The notes: a model not told the origin generated them from the letters alone. Counted from the first letter of the stretch, positions 10,677-21,605 are shown. The stretch is DNA of 64,000 nt from Eustoma russellianum (GCA_036186865.1 AP025053.1:3137224-3201223), one strand, 5' to 3'. Made by a program: numbers and translations.

Positions 10677-10864
10677 CGGATGAGATCTGAGGAGACCTCA
10701 TATGAGGCAAAATATGAGGTTTTCAATCACGCGACGCCACGTGTACAAAAGAGTCTTTTTTGAAAAAAGAAAAAAATAAACAGCGGGTCATTTTATACAC
10801 GTGGCGTCGCGTGATTGGAGGGCTCATATTTTGCCTCGTACGAGGCCTCCTCAGATCTCATCCG
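10677..10864. mobile_element. MULE-type MITE family 2, copy 1
   Basis: Foldback with ends CGGATGAGATCTGAGGAG and CTCCTCAGATCTCATCCG. The arms continue through GGCAAAATATGAGG and carry GCCACGTGTAC opposite ACACGTGGCG. The flanks AAAACTTCA and AAAATCTCA match at 7 of 9 positions. The loop is A/T-rich. Confidence 0.8.
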
Positions 10865-11021
10865 AAAATCTCATTGACAAAAGCGTCGCACATTGCGAAT
10901 GATGCAACTGTTGGTTAATATTAGGTCAATTTTTGGCTTTTGTATAAATAGGCATTACTTTTTTCATCAACGTGTTTGTCCACGGTGGAAACTTTTCACT
11001 ATAGAAGCGTTGTGTTGAATA

Positions 11022-11281
11022 TTGTTGTCAAAAGGTCATATCCTTGAGAGCTCCCACAGCTCTAATCCTAAAAATCATTATGAAGTATGCAAATCCTGAG
11101 TTCAACGGCCCTCTGAGTTGGTGATGAATTTGCGTAAGGACTCACACAAGGTGTCCCCTGCAGACTAGGCCTTCTGCCTAGCAGTAGCGAAACACCCACA
11201 CTGTGCGTGTCATGGAATCGAACCCTGAATCTCTTGTTAGCAAATCCAACACGCGTACTAACTGAGTTATGCCCTGAGACC
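11022..11281 (-). repeat. tRNA-derived SINE, family B
   Basis: On the minus strand it has a tRNA-like head (CATAACTCAGTTAGTACGCG, then a B-box-like GGTTCGATTCC). The body includes the hairpin AGGCCTTCTGCCTAG and ends AAAAGG..AACAATATT. Related copies lie at about 19.3, 28.1, 40.3, 41.1, 41.8, 46.4, 54.5 and 56.9 kb. Confidence 0.7.
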
Positions 11282-11603
11282 GATTGTATTAAATATTATG
11301 TTGATGTATGTTCGACTCATTTATTTATGTATAGTTCAATATGTATAGTTGGTTGAATTAAAATTTATTGGACGATCTAAACTAAAGTCCCGATCATGAT
11401 ATTTGGAAGCATCATATGAAGGGAGTTTTTCTGAGGTATGTACTAGTAACAAAGGACACAGGCCAATTTATTGTTAATTTGGCCCTATACATTAGTATAG
11501 TGAATTAGGATTTTTCTAATATTTTTTACACCATTTTTTCCTCAAGAAATAAAAGAGCCCCTCCAATATACATAACTCTATTTTACCAAACTTCGTAAAT
11601 TAT

Positions 11604-12515
11604 TGTAAAAGTCCAAAAAAAACTTATATCGAATAGTAAAGAGGTGGTGACACGATATATACGTATGACGAAAGTGTTAAATGTCAAAAATATTAATCCT
11701 TTTTGAACTAGCGGAGACAAAAACCCCGGTTCAGTTGATGCTCAGTTTAGATTGCCCATAGTTATGTCATCGGCTGAAAACATACACCAAACATGGAATC
11801 GGCTGGGTAAATTCATATCATTACAATTATGCTATGAGAGACGACTAGCATTTTCGAGACAAAAATACCAAATTTGAGACGCTAGGGAATCGTGGTCCTT
11901 TAGTGGAGGTCTAGTGAGGATACATGTCCATTAAGGCGGGTGAGATGTAAAGACTCCAAAAATCATATATCGAAAAGACAGAGGATGGGGACATAATGTA
12001 TAAGTGTTATCCAGATGTTAAATGCCAACAATGATTAATCTTTTTTGGACCTACGAGGACGAGAAATTGATTTAGTTGACAGTAGTGCTTGCTCATAATG
12101 ACGTTGTCGGACCCGAACAGACGCCAAGCCTGGAATCAGCTACAAAATTCGATTCAATACAATTACGATATCAAAGCCGACTAGCATCGCCTGGCAAAAA
12201 AGAAAAATCAAAGATGTTAGGAGGATTCTAGTCCCTTAGTGGAGGTCCAGCAAGGACGCTGGGCCATTAGGAGGAAGGGTGAAATGTAAAGACTCTAAAA
12301 ATCACACATCGACTAGAAAAGAAATAGCGACATAATATATAAATATGATCTAAGTCTAAATATCAACAGTGAATAATCATTTTCTTGCCAGCAAGGACTA
12401 GAAGAGTTATTCAGCGAACATTCAGTAGTGGTTGTCCATAGTGACATCGTCGGACCTGAACAGATGACAGACCTGAAATCGGCTGAGTAAATCTGAATCT
12501 TTATAATTGCCGTGT
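11604..12515. repeat. Tandem array, 340-bp unit, about 2.7 copies
   Basis: Landmarks recur exactly 340 bp apart. GAGGTGGTGACACGATATAT at 11641, GAGGATGGGGACATAATGTA at 11981 and GAAATAGCGACATAATATAT at 12321 occupy the same unit position. TAAAGACTCCAAAAATCA likewise recurs. The units are clearly diverged. No coding potential; a satellite-like or retroelement-UTR origin is possible. Confidence 0.8.
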
Positions 12516-13074
12516 TGTTTGTCTCTTTTTTCTTTTGTATGTATTGTTCTCAAATAAAAAGACTCTCTTCTTTAGACGCTATATATATGTTCAAACAAAA
12601 GAGTTATGTTTCAACATATGATCTCATGGTTTTCAATTTTCATATGATGTTTCTGATCGGAAGTAAGGGGTTGTATATATAACACATGTCAAAGGTAAAT
12701 AATAAATCTATAAGTTTGAACTTGATTTTTGAAATTAAAGTGCATAATGCACTAGTTGAGTTGTTTAATGAATATAGGAACATAAATGAGATGTCATATT
12801 TTAGCAGGTGGAGTCATGGAATTCTAGCAGGATTCCATGATCTATATCTCTTGCTCAAATGAGTTGCTAGGCTCAAGTTCAACATCAATGGATAAATCAT
12901 ATTCTTTTTGGTTAGGATTTGATAATTTTGTAAAAGGAGAGAACGTATTTAACCAGCAAAATATGAGTTGGAAATTTATTTGGAGGGAATGAGTATATAT
13001 GATGAAAGATGGAGACGATGACTTAATTTTTGATGTTTTAGAAAGATGGAGAAGTAATACATGTAAGTACAAAA
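12516..13074. other. Intergenic, nothing recognised
   Basis: AT-rich. A short minus-strand reading frame at 12842-13072 has no recognisable domain. Confidence 0.45.
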
Positions 13075-13181
13075 TGATGTCTAAGATGACAAGTGATATC
13101 TTAGCTATTCCTGTATACAGTTGTACAAATTGATGTCTAAGATGACAAGTGATATCTTAGCTATTCCTGTATACAGTTGTA
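13075..13181. repeat. 56-bp tandem duplication
   Basis: The unit starting TGATGTCTAAGATGACAAG at 13075 recurs at 13131. The two are identical over the 51 bp that can be compared before they diverge at 13126/13182. Identity means a recent event. Confidence 0.9.
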
Positions 13182-13933
13182 TCAGAATATAAAGCGCCAT
13201 TTAGAATGATGTCTTAGGCCCAAACCTTTTTTGCATTAATTATGTGATATGTAATCCATTTATCTGTCTTATCTAATCGCGATGATAATGCATGTAAAAA
13301 TTATTTTACATTTCGTTTTACGATTTTCACACAGTAAATATTAGCTTCAATTTCATTTTACCAGTCTTCTTTGTATTACGAAATTGTTCATTAAATGATA
13401 TAAAGTTTGGTTGGTGTTGTAAAAGAAATTAACTTCAAGAAATAGTACCAATATCGTAAACACCCACATAAATATTAAACAACAGATGATGGACAATGAG
13501 ATAAACATAATTTACAAAAAGCATAATCGGAAACAAAAAAACCACCTTTGAAATCGATTACATATAATATACACAAAAATGAAAATAATTACAATGATTC
13601 CCCTTAAGGAAGGGCGTATTATGCTTTTCTTCGAGAGTCGATAAATCATTAAACTCAGGTCTCAACTCCTCCATTAGTGCTGCATCATCACCACTACCAC
13701 TATAACTACCCCTAGTGTGAGCTGCCATAAGTACGTCTATGTGCGGAGTCACGTAGCACAAGTACATATTAAAAAAATATCGATTTGCTATAATTAAGTC
13801 AATAACAACACATAATGGAAATGATAATAAAAATAATAAAAATGTTAGGCTTAGGATTATGGTTATGATTAAGATTCAGGTTCGGGTTTGTATTAGGTAG
13901 ATGGTTTCCACCCTAAGGTGGCTTTGGTTTAAA

Positions 13934-13989
13934 ACGTCATTCAAAATGACATCTTAGGAATACCTTTAAGACATCATTCTAAATGACGT
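13934..13989. repeat. Small foldback, GACGTCATT type
   Basis: Arms ACGTCATTCAAAATGACATC and TAAGACATCATTCTAAATGA... are imperfect inverse copies around a ~10-base loop. The same TCATT..AATGA motif occurs near 13075 and 13205, so 13075-13989 may be one element. Subterminal repeats of this look occur in CACTA elements, but no CACTA ends were found. Confidence 0.5.
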
Positions 13990-14199
13990 ATTACCTGTTT
14001 TACTTTTATTCCAAAACGTACAATATTTATGAAATTTCTTATTAAAATTATAATGTTTTTCTGATTTTCTCTACTTGTGACATCTCTTGCAAAAGTCCAA
14101 AATCACATTAATCATTAACCTTTCCTTCTTAAATATATTTTTACAATTGTCAAACACGAAAAATTTATACATGTTGAGAGGTACATACAAATTATCAAC

Positions 14200-14401
14200 C
14201 GGGGTGAGATCTGAGGAGGTTGGAAAGGAGGCAAAATATGAGGCCTCCAATCACGTCCCGCCACGTGTAAAAAACATTGTCAGTGGTCCCACCACATTCA
14301 AATTTTTTTTTTTAAAAAAAAGACAATTTTTTTACACCTGGCAACACATGATTGGAGGCCTCATATTTTACCTCCTTTACAACCTCCTCAGATCTCACCC
14401 G
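14200..14401. mobile_element. MULE-type MITE family 2, copy 2
   Basis: Ends CGGGGTGAGATCTGAGGAGG and CCTCCTCAGATCTCACCCG, with a perfect 9-bp duplication ATTATCAAC at 14191-14199 and 14402-14410. The arms hold GGCAAAATATGAGGCCTCCA and CCGCCACGTGTAA. It lies 50 bp past the stop codon of the minus-strand gene at 14452, probably in or next to its 3' UTR. Confidence 0.9.
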
Positions 14402-14451
14402 ATTATCAACCAAGCCTACTTAATAATTTAGCTCCTATACAATTCGTGCAC

Positions 14452-15042
14452 CTACCAAGCAACCACTGCTCCACCGCCGCACGTCCACAATGGGGCGGCT
14501 CTCCTCCGTCTACAACCTTCCCACAACTGCACTACGCTTCCGTCCAACACCGTCAGGTCCTGGTATCTATACCATCCCATGTTCCCCATTCTCATGTTCA
14601 TCATTGCCTTCCAATCGTTCCCTATCCAATGCATATCCTCCAAACCAGCATCCTCAACGATACCGCCGGCGGTATCGTAATCGTTGACGTCTTCATCTAC
14701 AAAATCATTCTCATCCTCCTGGTAATATAGAGCGAACTTCCGGCTCGTCCGTCCTACTTCTTCGAAAAACGAAACAGGCTCCGGCGATGATTCAAAAGAA
14801 GTTGACACCGGTCGTTCGCCGGCGATTTTCTCTACTGGTGATGACGAGGGACACCAAGTCGATTGATGTGTCAAGGAGTCATCCAGGATTTTGACGCGAG
14901 GAGACGAGGATCGGAGTCTCCAGACGCTGACGGCGGCGGTGACGACGGCTATCCATGTCCAAATGCTGTTGACCGCCGTTAAGAATCCGAAAGTCAAGTA
15001 ACTGAATGCTAGAGCTTCAACCGGAGATTCCAAAGCGTTCAT
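14452..15042 (-). CDS. Membrane-anchored acidic protein, unknown function, 196 aa
   Basis: Seen: a single open frame of 196 residues. Residues about 12-43 form one or two hydrophobic stretches (LAFSYLTFGFLTAVNSIWTW and AVVTAAVSVW) followed by Arg residues, so it is probably anchored in a membrane near its N terminus. A Ser-rich middle leads to an acidic stretch (residues about 107-133, many Asp/Glu). After that comes a conserved-looking block with GLEDMHWIGNDWK and MGWYRYQDLTV. The C terminus is rich in Arg then Gly/Ala. Codon use is G/C-richer than the flanks and there is no frame break, which supports a real gene. I do not recognise a named family; it looks like a plant-specific transmembrane protein. 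The start is the first Met and precedes the hydrophobic region directly. Confidence 0.7.
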   Translation of the reverse strand: MNALESPVEALAFSYLTFGFLTAVNSIWTWIAVVTAAVSVWRLRSSSPRVKILDDSLTHQSTWCPSSSPVEKIAGERPVSTSFESSPEPVSFFEEVGRTSRKFALYYQEDENDFVDEDVNDYDTAGGIVEDAGLEDMHWIGNDWKAMMNMRMGNMGWYRYQDLTVLDGSVVQLWEGCRRRRAAPLWTCGGGAVVAW

Positions 15043-15349
15043 GCTTTTTCTCGTGGATTTTGATCGTATTTTGTCTCAGACACACTCAGGAAAGGGAGAT
15101 GTGATGGCTTCCAGTCAGAGTCAGGTATCCCTCTCTATGTGTTTGTGAAAATGTTGGTGAGAAAGAAAGGGACATTTAAAGGAGAGGGAAGGGGGAGAAA
15201 TGGGGGCCGCCCGATGAGATGGAGGAAAGGCATCAGAAAAAAGATGCTGAGAATCGAGGGTGAATATGCTGCGGTGGATAAAAGAGGACGAGAGTGACAC
15301 GTGTGTGACGTTTAGAGGCTGCTGTGGCCGCAGTGTATCTAGGTTTGGT

Positions 15350-15527
15350 GGTTTGAGATCTCCTCACCCCACTTTTTTCACAACTTTGTGACCACGTGAC
15401 ACGTGACAGTAAGGAAGGGTGGTGAGGCTAGATGCAAGTGAACTTCATCTAGCCTCGCTACTCCTTGCTGCCAAGTGTTACGCGGTCACGCGTCACCGCA
15501 CCTCCTTCGGTGAGGGTATCCTATCCC
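15350..15527. mobile_element. MULE-type MITE family 1, copy C
   Basis: Perfect 9-bp duplication AGGTTTGGT (15341-15349 and 15528-15536). Ends GGTTTGAGATCTCC and GGTATCCTATCCC, with GTGACACGTGACAG in one arm and GCCAAGTGTTACGCG (decayed) in the other. It lies about 310 bp upstream of the 14452-15042 start codon, so it is in that gene's promoter region. Confidence 0.9.
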
Positions 15528-15536
15528 AGGTTTGGT

Positions 15537-16142
15537 AACCACTAGAAGTTTTTTGAAGGAGAGTGTGGTTGTGCGGTCAGTAATTGGCCGAAAGGCTCAC
15601 AATTTTGTCCATATAAAACAATCATTTATCTTGGATGACCAAAATACAAGCCAAAATCATGATTATCACGTTATAATTATGGTTTTTATGTATATGGTGG
15701 ATTTATACGTAACATAATTATGCTATATATCGAAAGACTCATCTAAATAATGAAAAGACTCCTATTTTTGGCTGGTTTGTCGGACTTTTTCGTCGAAAAG
15801 ATCAGAATTCCACGTTTTTAAAAAGATGAGTAATCAAAATGTTACTAAACAAAGATTCAGAGCCAAAACATTGAACTAGCAATAGTTTAGAGATCCATGG
15901 TATATAGAGAGATGATTAAATAATGAAAGATTATATCGTCCTCTATTTACGGCTAGTTCGTTGGAGTTTTTTTTTTTGCCTAGAAGAATCATAATGTTAC
16001 GCTTTTAAACATATGAGGGGCTAAAATGTTACAAAAGAATATTAAAGGCCAAAACATTCTCCTGGAAATAGTTTAAGGACTCCAGGTATGCTTTGCCCCT
16101 TTTTTTGCTTTAGAGGACGACGAGCAAGATATTTATTCACAT
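15537..16142. other. Intergenic, nothing recognised
   Basis: No convincing gene. Two short stretches (15740-15900 and 15905-16090) repeat a similar theme (AAAGACT...GGCTGGTTTGTCGGA, then AAAGATTA...GGCTAGTTCGTTGGA), a weak ~190-bp direct repeat. Confidence 0.45.
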
Positions 16143-16145
16143 TTA

Positions 16146-16583
16146 GAGGGTGTTTGGTTTGGGTTTCTCATTAACGATATGGGTTTGGAGTAATCCAAAC
16201 TCATAAAATTTGTTTGTTTAGAGAATGGGGTATGAGTTCAGATGATATCTAAGTATTTGGTAATGGATCAAATATACTAGTCTCGTCTATCAATAGGGGG
16301 AATGGGGTATGGTCGGTCAACGTCGGTCAACGCCACTGATCACCGCCTGGCCGCTGCCATCACTATTTTGTCTGGTCAAATTTTTCCTGTCAATTTTTCG
16401 GCCTCCCACATTCGATAACCATTTCAATTCTTGATACGTTCCAAACACCATCAATGTCAATCATATTCATTCGCACTTCAATATCAAACAACTATCACTT
16501 TTACATCCAAATCATATACTCCAAACTCATACTCTTTCATACTCATTCCGATTCCGATACCAAAATACGAACCAAACGTCACC
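16146..16583. mobile_element. Harbinger-like MITE with TTTGGTT ends, copy 2
   Basis: Ends GAGGGTGTTTGGTTTGGG and CGAACCAAACGTCACC, with TTA on both sides (16143-16145 and 16584-16586). 438 bp, no coding capacity. The TTA duplication is the best evidence for PIF/Harbinger in this family. Confidence 0.7.
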
Positions 16584-16586
16584 TTA

Positions 16587-17146
16587 GAGCATTTGTTTCT
16601 ATCAGCTGGTAATTTTGGACACATTATCTAATTTGTGTCAAAATCAGATTGAAGACATCTCATCCACCAAATCTGACACGAGCATGACCTATCAAACTCG
16701 AAAGTAACTTGACAAACTGTCAATCTAACATGTTCATATTTACATTATCAAACTCGATTATCTATCTATCTAAACTCGATATGTTTGTCATTGTTATTCT
16801 CTTTTCCACTATCAAATGGTCTCTATGCAGTCAAAAAAAAAGAAAAACAAAAAACTGTTGTCTAAGAAAGATGAAAGTACGAAAATCCTCGGAAGTTGCC
16901 AAAAGGATCATTCTCCGTTAAACTTCTTGTTGACTTGTCCTATACTTAAAATTATACAAATTTTTATGATCCAACCTTAAAGTTGCCTAACTATTCACAT
17001 ATTTAAATACATGAAATTCACACAGAATATCCCTTCTCGTGTATACTTCATCCTTTCTACTTTATTAATGTTTCTCTCAGTTCGAGAAACACAGGATACT
17101 TCACTTTATAAGTATTTGTATGTATTTGAGAACATTATAAGATTAT
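16587..17146. other. Intergenic, nothing recognised
   Basis: AT-rich, no gene and no clear element. Confidence 0.45.
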
Positions 17147-17342
17147 AATAAACATAAATTTTATTGTGGTCATTGATCAACTAGTGGCCAATAAAATGAT
17201 GACAAATAAGTTTTATCTACATACAAGCAAGGGGTAATTGGCCAAAACAAGGGGTCGATAAATTTTCTATACATTTCATTGGTCAATGACCAACTAATCA
17301 TACTTGGTCATTGACTATTGTAAAATTTGTGTATAATAAACA
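17147..17342. mobile_element. Foldback (MITE-like), GGTCATTGA arms
   Basis: AATAAACATAAATTTTATTG plus TGGTCATTGATCA on the left is the approximate inverse of TTGGTCATTGACTATTG plus TAAAATTTGTGTATAATAAA on the right. Inner GGTCAATGACC is itself palindromic. The TSD was not resolved. Confidence 0.5.
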
Positions 17343-17459
17343 ATAGATACAACAAAAATTGGAGAAAGTGACAAAAAAGCACTAGTAACCTAACGATAAG
17401 GTACGCTGAAGTAAAATTCATTATATTGTATACTTCATGCGTTTTTTTTTTTTTTTTTT

Positions 17460-17469
17460 NNNNNNNNNN
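17460..17469. other. Assembly gap (10 N)
   Basis: Ten N bases directly after a run of about 18 T. The true length is unknown; a homopolymer probably stopped the assembly. Confidence 0.99.
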
Positions 17470-17723
17470 TTTAAGTCCTTTTTACGGAATAGTGTACACA
17501 TTTATTTTTCCTGCTACATCAAATCTTCTATGATAGTAATAATTTAACGAGTTCAAACAACAAACAGCAAATAAACATGGATTAAGAAAAGATTTATAGC
17601 GGAAATTTTTGTGTATTAAAGCTAACTGAGTTTAGTAATCATCTAATTTAAAATAAATATCCATGCCAATATGGGAAACGGTTATATAGAAACAATTCAA
17701 GGGGTCAATTTGTCATGTACGTA

Positions 17724-18019
17724 TAGGGCTGTAAACGAGCCGAGTATTGCATTGTTCAAGCTCTGTTCATTTAACTTAGCGAACGAGCCGAGCTTGTTCG
17801 TTTATTTAAACGAACATATTTACTTGTTCAAGCTTGGTTCGTTTAACTCACGAACAACATTAATTAGCCGAACAACTTAAACGAACGGTGCCATTTACCG
17901 AGCTCGAACAGAAAAACGTGTTCAAGGTCTGTTCATTAATCTTTTATCCGAGCCGAGCTCGAGCTCGAACTCGAACAAACGAGCCGAACAACCGAACGGC
18001 TTGGTTTTTTACAAACCTA
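17724..18019. mobile_element. hAT-type MITE, GTTCG-rich family, copy 2
   Basis: 296 bp with ends TAGGGCTGTAAACGAGCC and GGTTTTTTACAAACCTA, flanked by a perfect 8-bp duplication TGTACGTA (17716-17723 and 18020-18027). The interior has GAGCTCGAGCTCGAACTCG and many TTCGTTTA/TAAACGAA motifs. Confidence 0.85.
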
Positions 18020-18032
18020 TGTACGTAAAAGC

Positions 18033-18324
18033 TAGGAGCATGTTGTTAACGAATCGAACCGAACCGAATATAAGTTTTTAAATTCGGATTTGTTTAACTA
18101 AACGAACTGTTTGGCTCGGTTCGTTTAGCTGAACGAACTTTGAAATTGGTTTGTGATAACACTATAACTGTTTAAACGGGGTGACCAATTCGTAAATAGT
18201 TCAGCTCGTTTTAGTAAAATAATACAAACATTTGTTCGAATTCGGCTTGTTTGCAGACAATTACAGAATGAATATGAACCAAACTTAAACAGTTCGTGAA
18301 CTGTTCGGTTCGTTGAACATCCTA
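18033..18324. mobile_element. hAT-type MITE, GTTCG-rich family, copy 3, inverted
   Basis: Resembles copy 1 (7783) in the opposite orientation: GTTAACGAATCGAACCGAAC on the left and GGTTCGTTGAACATCCTA on the right. It is 13 bp from copy 2. An 8-bp duplication could not be made out. Confidence 0.7.
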
Positions 18325-18552
18325 GCTATGAGTTTCAATTTGGCGCTTCTGCTTCTATTATTCTAATTTAAATATGAAAAGTAATTTGGACATGAGAAGA
18401 TAGAGGTATTGACGTTCTTTTTAGCGGCACAAGTCACTTACCCTTCAAAATTTTCAAGTTCAATGTTTTATTTTGTCAAAGAAGTCAAGTATTTAGTTTA
18501 TAATGTGTTATTCACATTTAGTTGGACTTATGCCAAGCATGTCTAAGAAGGC

Positions 18553-18737
18553 GGACCTTGTAACAACTGATAATGTTGCTGTTTTGTAATTTTGAGGTCA
18601 TTGGTTTGATCTGCAGAAACAGCCTCTTGTACAAAGTGTAAGACAAAACTGCGTACATCAGATCGCGAAGCGATGTGACCTCTCTCTAGCCTCTGCGTAA
18701 ATGTAAGAATCTATTACACCGAGAACGTCTTTTTTAT
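18553..18737 (+). repeat. Au-like SINE, near full length
   Basis: Head GGACCTTGTAACAACTGATA, degenerate B-box (GGTTTGATC), body GTGTAAGACAAAACTGCG, palindrome GATCGCGAAGCGAT and 3' end CACCGAGAACGTC plus T-run. Confidence 0.8.
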
Positions 18738-19261
18738 AACAAGTATGTCCAAACTTTCATCACATGTGTTCGTGTTTTACGACAAGATTGTTTATACCGC
18801 ATTGGTGTCGAATTCATAATAATTTGCTGAAATTAGTCTATGGCATGTACAAACACCACAATAGAATGTGATGCCAATCGTTAAGGATCTCTTAACCCTA
18901 TTTTAATTTTATTTTTCAGAGTTTACATAATAAAAATATGTACTTTGTTGGTCATTTTAATAAATTGTAATGGACTTAAACATATACCTAACGCTTGCTG
19001 TTCAGATCGTAGATTACATCTAACGTTATAGGTTTGAGTATTGTCAACCAAACGTAAAAGTTTGGATCGTACCGTTAGCTCTCGTCTATGCTTGAACAAG
19101 TTTGAGTGTAGATTTTTTGTAAACACTAAACATTGTGCATCCTAGGTAAAAAAAACTGTTTAGTGATCTGATTTGCATTTCCTACCTAAACTAACGAGAT
19201 GAGAACTCTGGAAGTATGTAGCAACCTTCATACATCCAAGAAAAAAGACAATTATTGCTCC

Positions 19262-19500
19262 AATGACATAGCTTAGTTGGTATTCGGATTGACATTTGCT
19301 TCAAGAAGTTAAGATTTTGATTTTAGGGACATGCACGCTGTGGGTGTTCCACTGTTCGGCCTGATTTGCGGGAAAACATCCTGTGTGAGTCACTGCGTAA
19401 GTTTTCACCCAACCTAAGAGGCCGTTATTTTTCTGATTTGCATCTTTCACAATATTTTTTGGGACTAGGACGGTGTAGCTCACGCTATGGCCTTTCCTCA
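19262..19500 (+). repeat. tRNA-derived SINE, family B
   Basis: Head GACATAGCTTAGTTGGTATT looks like a tRNA D-arm. The body has GGGACATGCACGCTGTGGGT and the paired CGGCCTGATTTGCGGG. The orientation is opposite to the 11022 copy. Confidence 0.65.
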
Positions 19501-20373
19501 AGAAAAAGACAATTATTATGTTATTGAGGATGACTTAAAACACGTGATTATTGTTGTTTGGTTAGGTGAGAAGGCGTGGATGGCAGAAGCTGAAGACAAG
19601 AGGCTAGGAGGGATACAAGTTTTCTTGTGGCACTCAAAGAATTGTGAGTTTTAGATAAAGAAAAGTGGTGACCCTCAATGGCTCACCATCCATTGAGGTT
19701 TTATTCTCTCCGTAGAAAATACACAATATATATATTGTACACTGTATAGATAAGAAACCGAGATAGCCGTTGGATGTAAATATTACCGTCTGTAAATATG
19801 ACCGTTGAGATAGAAGATCTTCTTCCCACTTATATATATAGTTGTCTAGGTATAATATTTTACTTTTAAACAAGAATTCAATAATACTTGATTCTTCTTC
19901 AACTTTGTGCCCGCATTATTTGCACTTCATATTTTTCTTCCTTCCACATGTTTCTTCCTTCTCCAATTCCTTCAATTGTTTCTTTAGAATTTCTACACTG
20001 TCATCCTATAACCTAACTTGAAACAGCAGCTTTTAAATTGGTTCTAAACCTTTGTAGTACGACACAACGAGTTTCAGTAATAAAGTAAATTACTATCTAG
20101 ATAAAGAAGACAGAAAGGTAAATATGATTTATTTCAAATAAAATGTATTGAGGAGAATAATGTATATTTCATTTGTGCGAGCAAAAAGACTAAATCCATG
20201 GTCTCAGGATTTCTACTGTCATAACCCTAAAAAGTTAAAAGATGCAAACCAAGAGTTTAGGTGTCTCTTAGTTAATTGAGATGTTGTAAGAATTCACACA
20301 AAAGATCTACTATAAACCGGTCCTATAATTATGCACCCAATTAAAACGGTGAGGCCTTTGGCAATAAGACTTA
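19501..20373. other. Intergenic, possible LTR relic
   Basis: No gene. CTTATATATATAG at about 19830 with GTAATATTT tracts and the GTGACCCTCAATGGCTCACC motif near 19670 resemble an LTR promoter region. No ends or duplications were found, so this is only a suggestion. Confidence 0.3.
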
Positions 20374-20844
20374 GGTGGCGTTTGGTTGGGGGATATGGGA
20401 ATCAGAGAATGGGTTTGGAAGCATCCAAACTCATTCCGGCTGTTTGTTTGGGGTAAATGGGAGAATGAATTTCATTTTGATATCCAATTATTTGGTAATG
20501 GATATCGTTTTTTGATATAATAGGCCCCCCTTATCTATCAAATTGGAGGAATGGGGGAATGGGGAGCCGCCGATCAACGCCGGTCAACGGCGCCGGCCAC
20601 CGGCCGCCGGTCCGCCGGCCACCGGTCTGCCGCCCGTCAGCCGCCGCCCGCCGCCACCGGCCACCGGTCCGCCGCCAGTCTGTCGCCGCCGTCGACCACT
20701 ATTCCGGCCGGTCACTATTCCCATTCCCATTTTAATACCAAACAACTATCACTTTTAACCCCAAACCCATATCCTCCAAACCCATTTCCTATCATACCCA
20801 TTCCGATTCTAATTCCGATTCCCAAGTGTGAACCAAACCACACC
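20374..20844. mobile_element. Harbinger-like MITE with TTTGGTT ends, copy 3
   Basis: Ends GGTGGCGTTTGGTTGGG and GTGAACCAAACCACACC. TTA precedes it and TAC follows. Subterminal copies of CATTCCCATT and its inverse occur. The centre (20570-20720) is strikingly GC-rich, built of CCGCCGGCCACCGG units, and creates spurious proline/arginine-rich reading frames. Confidence 0.7.
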
Positions 20845-21421
20845 TACTCTCAGTTTGAACTTAGCATTTTTCTAGAAGAAATTTCCCCACTCGAGTGGTC
20901 ATGCATTGGATAACGTGTGTCATGATTCAGAACAAGCCACTAGACATGTGTTATTCTTCCTTTCATAAGTTTTCATCCAACAAGTTACGGTTGAAAAAAA
21001 ATAACGAAAAAGAAATACAAATGAATAATTAAAAGGTGCTACTTTGGTAAAATTTGTCTTATGAGTCATGATTAATGAATGTGATGGAGCAGATAACGCC
21101 GTTATCGTTGCAATTAGATTCTTACATTTAAATAAACCTTTGCTGTTACACATGCACTAAACATCCACCTACAGATACTATGCGATGAAGTAAGTGTTTT
21201 CTATAAAAAAGGGTTTATGAAAAAATATTTCAGAAGATGATTTTTTTGTGTATTTTTGGTATCATCGTTTATAGACTTTTTATGTTTTAAAAATATTATC
21301 GCTTTTGACTTTTAAACTATATTATAAGTTATACGACTTTGAAAAATCAATAATAAAAATTATTTTCGAGTCAGAATGAGTATCATGCATCTATATATAA
21401 TATAATATAAATTTTTTTTAC
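20845..21421. other. Intergenic, nothing recognised
   Basis: AT-rich, no gene signature. Confidence 0.45.
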
Positions 21422-21605
21422 CTCACTAACACACTAACACAATATATCTATATTATCGTGTCATTTATGTAGGTATATATAGAGCCGGAGGTCTCACTAA
21501 AAGCAGACTCTCTATCCCTTGGGATAGAGGTATTGTCTGCCTACCACTTATCCTCCCCAGACTTTAACGATAGGTTTTGCTGTCGTTGGGATATACTGGG
21601 TCCGG
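21422..21605 (+). repeat. Short dispersed repeat R5 (SINE-like)
   Basis: Shares CATTTATGTAGGTATATATA, GGAGGTCTCACT, CTCTCTATCCCTTGGGATAG and GACTTTAACGATAG with 36489, 38099 and, inverted, 57940. All copies end near a GGGATATACTGGGT motif. Confidence 0.6.

Noticed and set aside
13558..13767. 69-codon minus-strand frame
   Set aside because: Moderately protein-like composition, but no family signature, no partner exon, and it lies between decayed foldback motifs.
20543..20913. Proline/arginine-rich reading frames
   Set aside because: They lie in the GC-rich core of a Harbinger-like MITE and come from CCG repeats in more than one frame.
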